Assembly: GCA_019115725.1 (NCBI GenBank)
Contig: DXCY01000141.1
Coordinates: forward strand, 1-24,368
Length of the DNA: 24,368 nt
From: Candidatus Luteimonas excrementigallinarum
GTDB taxonomy: Bacteria > Pseudomonadota > Gammaproteobacteria > Xanthomonadales > Xanthomonadaceae
Direction of reading: 5' to 3'
Shown here in pieces: positions 17,001-23,377 of this stretch (positions are counted from its first letter, which is position 1; the number at the start of each line of letters is the position of its first letter). Both the position numbers and the translations under genes were made by a program. The notes under the pieces were generated by a model, which searched no databases, was not told where the DNA came from, and saw only the letters and a program-made list of their open reading frames with translations.

Positions 17001-18978
17001 GGGCATGGGCATCACCGCCAAGGGCGCGTGGGAGTCGGTCAAGCGCCATTTCCGTGCCCTGGGCATCAACTGCCAGAAGCAGGACTTCACCGCGGTCGGC
17101 ATCGGCGACATGTCCGGCGACGTGTTCGGCAATGGCATGCGCCTGTCCAAGCACACCCGCCTGGTGGGTGCGTTCGACCACCGCCACATCTTCATCGACC
17201 CGGATCCGGATGCGGCCAAGTCGTTCAAGGAGCGCGACCGCCTGTTCAAGCTGCCGCGCTCGAGCTGGGATGATTACAACCGCAAGCTGATCAGCAAGGG
17301 CGGCGGCGTGTGGCCGCGCAGCGCCAAGTCGATCGCGGTGTCGCCGCAGATGCGCGAAGTGCTGGGTCTTGAGGCCGACGTGACCGAGCTCAGCCCCAAC
17401 GCGCTGATCCAGGCGGTGCTGCGCGCGCCGGTGGACCTGCTGTGGAACGGCGGCATCGGCACCTACGTGAAGGGTGCGAGCGAGTCGCATGCCGACGTGG
17501 GTGACCGCGCCAACAACGGCGTGCGCGTCAACGGCGGCGAGCTGCGCGCCCGCATCGTGGGCGAGGGCGGCAACCTGGGCTTCACCCAGCTGGGCCGTAT
17601 CGACGCCGCCCAGGCCGGGGTGATCCTCAACGCCGACTTCATCGACAACTCCGGCGGCGTGGGTACCTCCGACCGCGAGGTCAACATCAAGATCCTGCTC
17701 AACGCGCTGGTGCGCGAGGGCAAGCTCTCGCTGAAGGCCCGCAACAAGCTGCTGCTGGACATGACCGGCGAGCTGGAAACCCTGGTGCTGTGGGACAACA
17801 TCCGCCAGAACCAGGCGCTGAGCCTGATGGAGCGGATGAGCGGGCCGCGCCTGGGCTCCAAACAGCACTTCATCCGCACCCTGGAAGCGCAGGGCCTGCT
17901 GGACCGGCAGATCGAGTTCCTGCCGTCCGATGCCGAGCTGTCGGCGCGCAAGGCCCGCGGCCAGGGCATGGTACGTCCTGAACTGGCGGTGCTGCTGTCG
18001 TACTCCAAGCAGGTGGTCTACGACCAGCTGCTGGATTCGGACATCCCCGAGGATCCGTACCTGTCCAAGGAGCTGCAGCGCTACTTCCCGACCCCGCTGC
18101 AGAAGAAGTACGCCGCGGCGATGGAAGACCACCCGCTCAAGCGCGAGATCATCGCCACGGCGGTCACCAACGCCACCATCAACCGCATGGGCGCAACCTT
18201 CCTGATGCGCATGCAGGAAGACACCGGCCGCAGTGCGGCGGAAGTGGCCAAGGCCTACACGATCAGCCGCGAAGTGCTCAACGCGCGCACCCTGTGGAAC
18301 CAGATCGAAGACCTGGACGGCAAGGTGCCTGAAGGCGTGCAGATCGACGCCCTTCTGGAAATCTGGAACCTGCAGCGTTCGTTCGTGCGCTGGCTGCTGG
18401 AGCGTCCGGGCGAGATGCCGGCCATCACCGATGCGGTGGATCGCTACAGCGCAGGGTTCAACGCCATCCGCAGCGCCGGTGGCGTGCTGCCGGACTCGCA
18501 GCGTCCGGGTTACGACGCCCGCCGGGCCGAGTGGCGCGAGCGCGGCATGTCGGTACAGCTGGCCGAGGACCTGGCCGAGCTGCCGTACCTGGAGCCGGTG
18601 TTCGACATCATCGAGCTGGCTGCAGCACGCAAGCAGAAGCCGATCGACGTGGCGAAGGTGCACTTCCGCCTCGGCGAGGCGCTGAAGCTGCCGTGGCTGT
18701 TCGAGCAGATCGACGCACTGGAAGTGCAGGGCCGCTGGCACGCGGTGGCCCGTGGGGTGCTGCGCAACGAGCTGGGCGCGCAGCAGATCCTGCTGACCGC
18801 AAAGGCGCTGTCGGCGACCGGCCGCGACGCCGATGCCAAGGTGCAGGCGTGGATCGGTCGCGACGACGCGGCGCTGCGCTTCACCCTGGCCATGCTGGAC
18901 GAGATGTCTTCGCAGAAGACGCTCGATTACCCGACCGCCTCGGTCGCGGTGAGCCGGCTGTCCCAGCTGGCCGGCTGA
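14047..18978 (+). CDS. gdhB: NAD-specific glutamate dehydrogenase, large (180-kDa) class
   Basis: The 1643-residue product matches the length of the large bacterial NAD-GDH family. It catalyses L-glutamate + NAD + water to 2-oxoglutarate + ammonium + NADH, feeding amino-acid carbon into the TCA cycle. A basic N-terminal tail precedes a long regulatory region with ACT-like segments (to about residue 520; NDDMPFLVDSV near 115 is typical). The catalytic core has GGLRWSDRREDFRTEV (about 849-864) and PVGAKGGF with the lysine near 884. The nucleotide-binding part includes GEGGNLGFTQLGRID (about 1172-1186), and a helical C-terminal domain completes it. ATG at 14047 starts a family-like N-terminus; the open frame to 13942 runs back through the terminator and the end of the previous gene. 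The ribosome site is weak. It stands alone as a transcription unit. Confidence 0.95.
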   Translation: MSKAGKKAARRASTRGGSAAGDDARAPVLDAIRRLAGRSRQQDAALFAGEFYRRLTEEELPLHTVDSWAALANEFLDFARQRTPGSASVRLFNPTQKANGWESPHTVLQIVNDDMPFLVDSVSMALGDLGVGVHVLGHPVVTIRRDAAGKLQAVGEGEPESLIHMEIDRQSAASAKAIQKAVTATLEDVRRAVADWAPMRERMLQVAAGLADAALPVADSERREAQEFLRWLAADHFTFLGYREYQVRERDGEKLLEAVEGTGLGLMHDSQPGAPRPLQSLSAHEVRQAGRVDPLVLTKTNSRSTVHRPGFMDYVGVISFDAEGNAIGERRFIGLYASSAYNRRPWEIPLVRDRFEYVMSSSGLRETGHSGKALKHILETLPRDELFQSTSEELAALGLGVLQLQERIRSRLFIRRDRYGHFFSILVYVPRDRFNTGMRLKVEAMLKQELSADRIDSTVRLDESPLAQVHLIARPRPGVRVQVEPKRLESRLEDIVRNWQDDLRDHLVAKHGEAEGLDLATRFGRSLSNTYVERATPDVAATDVAHLASLASPGDLRPWLYRAPEDSEDAGTLRLKLFTQERDLPLSDVLPMMENMGLRVIAEHLNRISADERALFIQDFNVEAPAGVDLDSVAEVFEEAFVHVWRGDAENDGFNRLVLGAGLDWRQVSMLRGYCKYLLQIETPFSQAYMEETLNRYPLLARLLVELFEARFAPKGRGSDTASLRAQLKLLAKGDAAVEAALEPVLDARRRARNPRQEKVREALRTLLDGVSSLDEDRILRSFMGVIDATLRTSFYQRDNEGNDKDYAAFKLDCDKVPELPKPRPYREIFVYGPHVEGVHLRYGTVARGGLRWSDRREDFRTEVLGLVKAQAVKNTVIVPVGAKGGFIAKRLPVGGDRDAVQAEGVACYKRFISGLLDVTDNIVDGEIVPPTDVVRHDDVDTYMVVAADKGTATFSDIANGISADYNFWLGDAFASGGSVGYDHKGMGITAKGAWESVKRHFRALGINCQKQDFTAVGIGDMSGDVFGNGMRLSKHTRLVGAFDHRHIFIDPDPDAAKSFKERDRLFKLPRSSWDDYNRKLISKGGGVWPRSAKSIAVSPQMREVLGLEADVTELSPNALIQAVLRAPVDLLWNGGIGTYVKGASESHADVGDRANNGVRVNGGELRARIVGEGGNLGFTQLGRIDAAQAGVILNADFIDNSGGVGTSDREVNIKILLNALVREGKLSLKARNKLLLDMTGELETLVLWDNIRQNQALSLMERMSGPRLGSKQHFIRTLEAQGLLDRQIEFLPSDAELSARKARGQGMVRPELAVLLSYSKQVVYDQLLDSDIPEDPYLSKELQRYFPTPLQKKYAAAMEDHPLKREIIATAVTNATINRMGATFLMRMQEDTGRSAAEVAKAYTISREVLNARTLWNQIEDLDGKVPEGVQIDALLEIWNLQRSFVRWLLERPGEMPAITDAVDRYSAGFNAIRSAGGVLPDSQRPGYDARRAEWRERGMSVQLAEDLAELPYLEPVFDIIELAAARKQKPIDVAKVHFRLGEALKLPWLFEQIDALEVQGRWHAVARGVLRNELGAQQILLTAKALSATGRDADAKVQAWIGRDDAALRFTLAMLDEMSSQKTLDYPTASVAVSRLSQLAG

Positions 18979-18985
18979 GCCGGCC
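18969..18985 (+). other. Hairpin with the glutamate dehydrogenase stop codon as its loop
   Basis: GGCCGGC (18969-18975) and GCCGGCC (18979-18985) pair perfectly around the stop codon TGA, which forms the 3-nt loop. No T-run follows, so it is not a classical terminator by itself, but it abuts a second strong hairpin at 18991-19019. Confidence 0.5.
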
Positions 18986-18990
18986 CTCCG

Positions 18991-19019
18991 CCACGGGGCC
19001 GGCCCAGCCAGCCCCGTGG
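18991..19019 (+). terminator. Strong GC hairpin downstream of glutamate dehydrogenase
   Basis: CCACGGGGC (18991-18999) and GCCCCGTGG (19011-19019) form a 9-bp stem with an 11-nt loop. It lacks a T-run, so it may protect the 3' end or assist Rho-dependent termination. A further 8-bp stem ACCGCGGG/CCCGCGGT follows at 19033-19057, before nadK. Confidence 0.4.
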
Positions 19020-19072
19020 TGCCGGATGAAGAACCGCGGGCCGTTCTGACCCGCGGTACTGGCACGCTGCGC

Positions 19073-19078
19073 TATGCT
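19073..19078 (+). promoter_or_regulatory. -10 box just before nadK, suggesting a leaderless mRNA
   Basis: TATGCT ends 6 bp before the ATG at 19085. A start 7 nt after the -10 box would fall on the A of the ATG. No ribosome site is present upstream, which agrees with leaderless translation. No convincing -35 box is visible. Confidence 0.4.
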
Positions 19079-19084
19079 CGGCGC

Positions 19085-19861
19085 ATGAGTACCCGCCAGT
19101 CCCCCCGCATTGCTTTTCTTGCCGCGCCTACCCCTCAGGCCCAGCAGGCCCTGGAGTCGCTGACGGCCCTGCATCGCCAACACACCCCCGATGAGGCCGA
19201 CATCCTGTGCGCCCTGGGTGGCGACGGTTTCATGCTGCAGACGCTGCATCGCCACGGAGCCCTGGGCAAGCCGGTGTACGGCATGAAGCTGGGCACGGTG
19301 GGCTTCCTGATGAACCATTTCCACGCCCCTGACCTGCTTGAGCGCATCGACGCCGCCGAGCCCGCGGTGCTGCGCCCGCTGGAGATGATTGCCCAGACCG
19401 AATCCGGTGCCAGCGTCGGCTCGCTGGCCTACAACGAGGTGTCGCTGCTGCGCCAGACCCGCCAGGCAGCCCACATGAGCATCGACCTCAACGGCCAGAC
19501 CCGGCTTGGCGAACTGATCTGCGATGGCGTGCTGGTGGCGACTCCCGCCGGCAGCAGCGCCTACAACTATTCCGGCGGCGGGCCGATCCTGCCGTTCGAC
19601 TCGGGCATCGTGGCGCTGACCCCGATCGCCCCGTTCCGGCCGCGGCGCTGGCGCGGGGCACTGCTGAAGGCGGAAACCGAGGTGTGCTTCCGCGTGCTTG
19701 ATCCCTACAAGCGCCCGGTCAGCGCCACCGCCGATTCGCACGAAGTGCGCGACGTGGTGGAGGTGACCATCCGCGAGTCGAAGGACCGGGTGGTGACTCT
19801 GCTGTTCGACCCGGAGCACAACCTGGAAGAGCGGATCCTGAGCGAGCAGTTCATGGCCTGA
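19085..19861 (+). CDS. nadK: NAD kinase
   Basis: The 258-residue protein phosphorylates NAD to NADP using ATP or polyphosphate in the cytoplasm. It has the GGDGF motif (45-49) for the phosphate donor, NE at 117-118 (YNEVSL), and the glycine-rich NAD site DGVLVATPAGSSAY (147-160) followed by SGGGPI. The GGDGFMLQTLH form and the short length are like the compact NAD kinases of Xanthomonas and alphaproteobacteria rather than the 292-residue E. coli enzyme. ATG at 19085 gives the usual short N-terminus; the open frame continues to 19016 but that part spans a hairpin and the likely promoter. The next gene encodes a nucleotidase, 51 bp downstream. Confidence 0.93.
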   Translation: MSTRQSPRIAFLAAPTPQAQQALESLTALHRQHTPDEADILCALGGDGFMLQTLHRHGALGKPVYGMKLGTVGFLMNHFHAPDLLERIDAAEPAVLRPLEMIAQTESGASVGSLAYNEVSLLRQTRQAAHMSIDLNGQTRLGELICDGVLVATPAGSSAYNYSGGGPILPFDSGIVALTPIAPFRPRRWRGALLKAETEVCFRVLDPYKRPVSATADSHEVRDVVEVTIRESKDRVVTLLFDPEHNLEERILSEQFMA

Positions 19862-19899
19862 GGCGCCACGGCGTCTCGTCTGGTGCGATTGCCATCCCC

Positions 19900-19905
19900 C
19901 ATACT
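19900..19905 (+). promoter_or_regulatory. -10-like box just before the 5'-nucleotidase gene
   Basis: CATACT ends 7 bp before the ATG at 19913, so a transcript would start at or next to the start codon. A GGAG at 19907-19910 is only 2 nt from the ATG, too close for a normal ribosome site. The gene could equally be read through from nadK. Confidence 0.3.
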
Positions 19906-19912
19906 CGGAGCC

Positions 19913-20824
19913 ATGCCGGACAATTCCATTCCCCCGCTGGTTGTTGCCATCTCTTCCCGGGCGCTGTTTGACCTGGAGGACAGCCATACGCTGTTCGAGC
20001 GCGAGGGGATCGAAGCCTATGCCGAGCACCAGCGTGTCCACGAAGACGACGTGCTCGAGCCGGGCATCGCCTTTCCGCTGGTGCGCAAGCTGCTGGCCCT
20101 CAACGACGGCCGGGCCGAAGACGCCCCACGGGTTGAGGTGATACTGCTCTCGCGCAACTCGGCCGATACGGGCCTGCGCATCTTCAACTCCATCCAGCAC
20201 CACGGCCTGTCGATCTCGCGCGCGGCGTTCACCTCGGGCGAGCCCACCTGGCCCTATACCCGGCCGTTCGGGGCGCAGCTGTTTCTCTCGGCCAATCCGG
20301 ACTCGGTGCGGGCCGCGCTGGAGAACGGGGTGGCCGCCGCCACCATCCTGCCGGCCAAGGCGCCGCAGCACCGCCATGACCAGCTGCGGATCGCCTTTGA
20401 CGGCGACGCGGTGATCTTCAGCGATGAAGGCGAGCGGGTCTCGCAGCTGCAGGGGATCGATGCCTTCCACGAGCACGAGCGCAGCCGCGCCCATGAGCCG
20501 CTGTCCGGTGGGCCGTTCCGCGGCTTCCTTTCGGCCCTGCACGACCTGCAGGCGGCCTATCCGGCCGGCGAGGCCTCGCCGATCCGCACGGCGCTGGTGA
20601 CCGCCCGCTCGGCGCCGGCGCATGAGCGGGTGATCCGCACCCTGCGCGACTGGGGCGTGCGCCTGGACGAGGCCCTGTTCCTGGGCGGGCGCGCCAAGGG
20701 GCCGTTCCTGGATGCGTTCGGCGCCGACATCTTCTTTGACGACTCGGCGCACAACATCGACTCGGCGCGGCTGCACGTGGCCACCGGGCACGTGCCGCAC
20801 GGGATCTCGAACGCCGGCAGTTGA
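19913..20824 (+). CDS. 5'-nucleotidase, cytosolic cN-I-like family
   Basis: The 303-residue protein resembles the cytosolic 5'-nucleotidase family (Pfam 5-nucleotidase), HAD-type phosphatases that release the phosphate of nucleoside monophosphates. Visible family motifs are AISSRALFDLEDSHTLF near the N-terminus (residues 12-28, with Asp20 as likely nucleophile and a following acid at 22 or 23), HHGLSISRAAFTSGEPTWPY, VIFSDEGERV in the middle, and FFDDSAHNI (274-282), the second acidic metal-binding site. No signal peptide is present, so it is cytoplasmic. The in-frame start at 19883 lies upstream of the -10-like box and adds no family sequence. It follows nadK on the same strand and may share its transcript. 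Substrate preference cannot be read from sequence. Confidence 0.87.
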   Translation: MPDNSIPPLVVAISSRALFDLEDSHTLFEREGIEAYAEHQRVHEDDVLEPGIAFPLVRKLLALNDGRAEDAPRVEVILLSRNSADTGLRIFNSIQHHGLSISRAAFTSGEPTWPYTRPFGAQLFLSANPDSVRAALENGVAAATILPAKAPQHRHDQLRIAFDGDAVIFSDEGERVSQLQGIDAFHEHERSRAHEPLSGGPFRGFLSALHDLQAAYPAGEASPIRTALVTARSAPAHERVIRTLRDWGVRLDEALFLGGRAKGPFLDAFGADIFFDDSAHNIDSARLHVATGHVPHGISNAGS

Positions 20825-21165
20825 GGGCAGGGCGCCTGGGCGGCCCGGATCATCGCTGGCGGCTGTGTTAGTATCGGGCGTCGTTCGCGCTTTTTGTCGC
20901 CTGTTTTGCTGCTTTTGGGCGGCGTTGTTGCGCTTCCCCGGGAAGCCCGCGCGCGAACGCATCGCCGGTATCGGCCGTTTCGGAGCAGTGCTCCGTCCCG
21001 AAGGGACCCTGTTTTTCCTTCAGTGCCTGATCGGTGCAGCCCGCTGCAGCCGGGCGTTTGTCTTGCCGCCGGAAATTTCCCGATGCCTGGCGGTCCCTTG
21101 CGCGCTCCTGTTGCGCGCCGGAACCCGCCCCCGTGGCGGCCCACGACATGGAGAGACACAACACG
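20825..21165 (+). promoter_or_regulatory. 341-bp gene-free stretch: extended -10 promoter and structured leader of the flavin monooxygenase gene
   Basis: TGT followed by TAGTAT (20866-20874) forms an extended -10 promoter without a clear -35, so transcription would start near 20881 and give a leader of about 285 nt. The leader has unusually T-rich runs (20890-20920) and a series of perfect hairpins: GCTTCCC/GGGAAGC (20932-20946), CGGAGCA/TGCTCCG (20981-20995) and GTCCC/GGGAC (20995-21007). A stem GCCCG/CGGGC (21039-21055) followed by TTTGTCTT could be an attenuator. A 28-codon frame from ATG 21083 ends in a TGA that overlaps the monooxygenase ATG. I do not recognise a known riboswitch class here. 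Confidence 0.45.
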
Positions 21166-22674
21166 ATGACCAAGCGAATCGCCGTTCTCGGCGCCGGCCC
21201 CAGCGGCCTGGCCCAGCTTCGCGCCTTTGATGCCGCCCGCCGTGCGGGTGCCGACGTTCCCGAGATCGTCTGCTTCGAGAAGCAGTCCGACCTCGGTGGC
21301 ATGTGGAACTACACCTGGCGGACCGGGCTGGACCAGCACGGCGAGCCGGTGCACGCCAGCATGTACCGCTACCTGTGGTCGAACGGCCCGAAGGAGTGCC
21401 TGGAGTTCGCCGATTACAGCTTCGAGGAGCACTTCGGGCGCCCGATCGCTTCCTACCCGCCGCGGCCGGTGCTGCGCGACTACATCATGGGCCGGATCGA
21501 ACGCAGCGGCCTGCGCGACCAGATCCGGTTCAACACCGCCGTGCACTCGGTGGAGTACAGCGAGGAGACCGGCAGGTTCACCGTCACCGTGCGCGAGCTC
21601 GAGCACGACCGCATGGTCAGCGAGGAGTTCGATTGGGTGGTGGTGGCCACCGGGCACTTCTCCACGCCCAACGCGCCGTCGTTCCCGGGCCTGTCGCAGT
21701 TCCCGGGCCGCGTGCTGCACGCGCATGACTTCCGTGATGCCTGCGAGTTCACCGGCAAGGACCTGTTGCTGATCGGCAGCAGCTATTCGGCCGAAGACAT
21801 CGGCACCCAGTGCTACAAGTACGGCGCGAAGTCGGTGACCTTCAGCTACCGCAGCGCCCCGATGGGCTACGACTGGCCGGAGGCCTTCAGCGAGAAGCCG
21901 CTGCTGGACCGGGTGGAAGGCAACACCGCGCACTTCGTTGACGGCACCAGCAAGGATGTCGACGCGATCATCATGTGCACCGGCTACCAGCACCACTTTC
22001 CGTTCCTGCCGGACGAGCTGACCCTGCGCACCAACAACCGCCTGTATCCGCAGGGGCTGTACCAGGGGGTGTTCTGGATCGACAACCCCAAGCTGATCTA
22101 CCTGGGAATGCAGGACCAGTACTACACCTTCAACATGTTCGACGCTCAGGCCTGGGTGGCGCGCGATGTGATCCTGGGCCGCACCGGACTGCCGGACACG
22201 GAAACCATGCGTGCCCACAGCGAGGAATGGTTTGCCCGTGAGAATGCCTGCGCGGGTGTGGACGACGACATCGATTTCCAGGCCGCCTATGTGCGCGACC
22301 TCGTCGACCGCAGCGACTATCCGGATTTCCGCATCGAGGAAGTGGCGGAGATGTTCAAACAGTGGCAGCACGACAAGCGCGAGGACATCCTCGGCTACCG
22401 CAACAAGCGCTACCGCTCGACCATCACCGGCACCCTGGCGCCGCCGCACCACACCCCGTGGATGAAGGCGATGGACGATACGCTGGAAGCGTTCCTGCAG
22501 GAGTCGCGCGAGCTGGAAGAGCAGCCCGCGCCGGCGCAGGCAGGGCAGGATGCGGTAATCAAGAACGCCGCCGCGAAGGCTTCAGGCACCGCCAAGGTCG
22601 GCGGACCGAAGGCGGCCGAGGCCGCCCGTGACCGCTCAGCCGGCAAGGCCGAGCGCGAGCTGCAGCGGGCCTGA
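21166..22674 (+). CDS. Flavin-containing monooxygenase, trimethylamine monooxygenase (Tmm/mFMO)-like
   Basis: The 502-residue protein is a class B flavoprotein monooxygenase. FAD site GAGPSG (9-14); FMO-identifying motif F179-x-G181-x3-H185-x3-F189 (FPGRVLHAHDF); NADPH site IGSSYSAEDIG (203-213); and CTGYQHHFPF (271-280). Long stretches such as MYRYLWSNGPKECLEFADY (66-84), including the catalytic-type Asn73, and HHTPWMKAMDDTLEAF match what I recall of bacterial trimethylamine monooxygenase and Methylophaga FMO, so oxidation of trimethylamine to its N-oxide, or of similar amines or sulfides, is the best guess. Residues 452-502 form an Ala/Lys/Gly-rich tail that those enzymes lack. ATG 21166 places the Rossmann strand at residue 4, as usual; GGAGAGA lies about 9-15 nt upstream. 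No amine-catabolism genes are adjacent. Confidence 0.9.
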   Translation: MTKRIAVLGAGPSGLAQLRAFDAARRAGADVPEIVCFEKQSDLGGMWNYTWRTGLDQHGEPVHASMYRYLWSNGPKECLEFADYSFEEHFGRPIASYPPRPVLRDYIMGRIERSGLRDQIRFNTAVHSVEYSEETGRFTVTVRELEHDRMVSEEFDWVVVATGHFSTPNAPSFPGLSQFPGRVLHAHDFRDACEFTGKDLLLIGSSYSAEDIGTQCYKYGAKSVTFSYRSAPMGYDWPEAFSEKPLLDRVEGNTAHFVDGTSKDVDAIIMCTGYQHHFPFLPDELTLRTNNRLYPQGLYQGVFWIDNPKLIYLGMQDQYYTFNMFDAQAWVARDVILGRTGLPDTETMRAHSEEWFARENACAGVDDDIDFQAAYVRDLVDRSDYPDFRIEEVAEMFKQWQHDKREDILGYRNKRYRSTITGTLAPPHHTPWMKAMDDTLEAFLQESRELEEQPAPAQAGQDAVIKNAAAKASGTAKVGGPKAAEAARDRSAGKAERELQRA

Positions 22675-22685
22675 GTCCGCCGGGC

Positions 22686-23372
22686 TCAGAACTCCAGGTC
22701 CAGCGCCGCGCACAGGTAATCCATGAACGGCGCTGTGGCCTGGAGATCGGCGGCGATTGCCTCGCGCAATCCCGGCCCGGTGATGGTGTCCTCGTCCAGG
22801 CCGCGCATGAACACGAAATTCCGGTGGCGCAGATCCTCGATGAAGGCGAAGTCCTCCGGAAAGCCGCGCGGGCGCCGCACCAGCATGTCCGCCTCGGACA
22901 TGCGGTAGCGGCGACGGAAGGCCGGCGCGTGGGCGGCGGCCTTCCACCCGGCGGGGTTGTCGACGATGAACTGGCGGATCTGGCGCAGTACCGCGGACTC
23001 CGGGTGCCAGATGCCCGCGGCGAAAAAGCTGTCGCCCGGGCGCAGCTGCAGGTACCAGGCCGGCGCCGGGGTCTCCCGATGGCGCTCGTGGTAGAGCCGG
23101 GCGCTCTGCCAGTTCTTGTACGGGGCCTTGTTGCTGGAAAACCGCGTATCGCGGTGGATCCGGAACAGCGAGCCGTTCATTTTTTTCGGGTCGGCGCGGT
23201 AGTGCAGGCTGACCTCGGCCAGGTCCGGCTGCAGGTCGGTCAGCAGGCGCTGGAAGGGTTCGCGCAGGTGGGCTTCGTAATCGGCCTTGTGGGCATGGAA
23301 CCACTCGCGCTCGTTGTTGCGCTCAAGCGCACGCAGGAAGCGGAAGGCCTTGTTGGTGAAATACGTGGTCAT
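22686..23372 (-). CDS. DUF2461 (TIGR02453) family protein
   Basis: The 228-residue protein shows the family's landmarks: an N-terminal FTNKAFRFLRALERNNEREWFHAHK (split here at residues 5-29), RIHRDTRFSSNKAPYKNW (about 71-88), YLQLRPGDSFFAAGIWHPE (about 107-125) and a C-terminal KSxRP-like region RRPRGFPEDFAFIEDLRHRNF. The family is widespread and conserved but has no established biochemical function. It starts 5 bp after the stop of the exonuclease I gene on the same strand, so it is probably co-transcribed with it. Its 3' end converges on the monooxygenase gene with 11 bp between the stop codons, where a weak CTGAG/CTCAG stem (22671-22689) is the only terminator-like structure. Confidence 0.88.
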   Translation of the reverse strand: MTTYFTNKAFRFLRALERNNEREWFHAHKADYEAHLREPFQRLLTDLQPDLAEVSLHYRADPKKMNGSLFRIHRDTRFSSNKAPYKNWQSARLYHERHRETPAPAWYLQLRPGDSFFAAGIWHPESAVLRQIRQFIVDNPAGWKAAAHAPAFRRRYRMSEADMLVRRPRGFPEDFAFIEDLRHRNFVFMRGLDEDTITGPGLREAIAADLQATAPFMDYLCAALDLEF

Positions 23373-23377
23373 CGGTA

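Noticed and set aside
15436..19065. 1209-codon open frame on the minus strand across gdhB
   Set aside because: It is antisense to a gene with full family motifs, has a histidine/glutamine/valine-rich composition typical of the complementary frame of GC-rich genes, and no recognisable domain or ribosome site.
20894..21169. 91-codon frame starting at TTG that reads like a signal peptide at first and ends over the monooxygenase ATG
   Set aside because: Third-position base use is unlike the neighbouring genes, the start is a rare TTG without a ribosome site, and the sequence folds into several hairpins, so a structured leader is the better explanation. A shorter in-frame upstream peptide from 21083 remains possible.
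18881..22452. Two long minus-strand frames (18881-20962 and 20557-22452) over nadK, the nucleotidase and the monooxygenase
   Set aside because: Antisense to three genes with clear motifs; composition is that of shadow frames. The part over the gene-free leader shows no family pattern.
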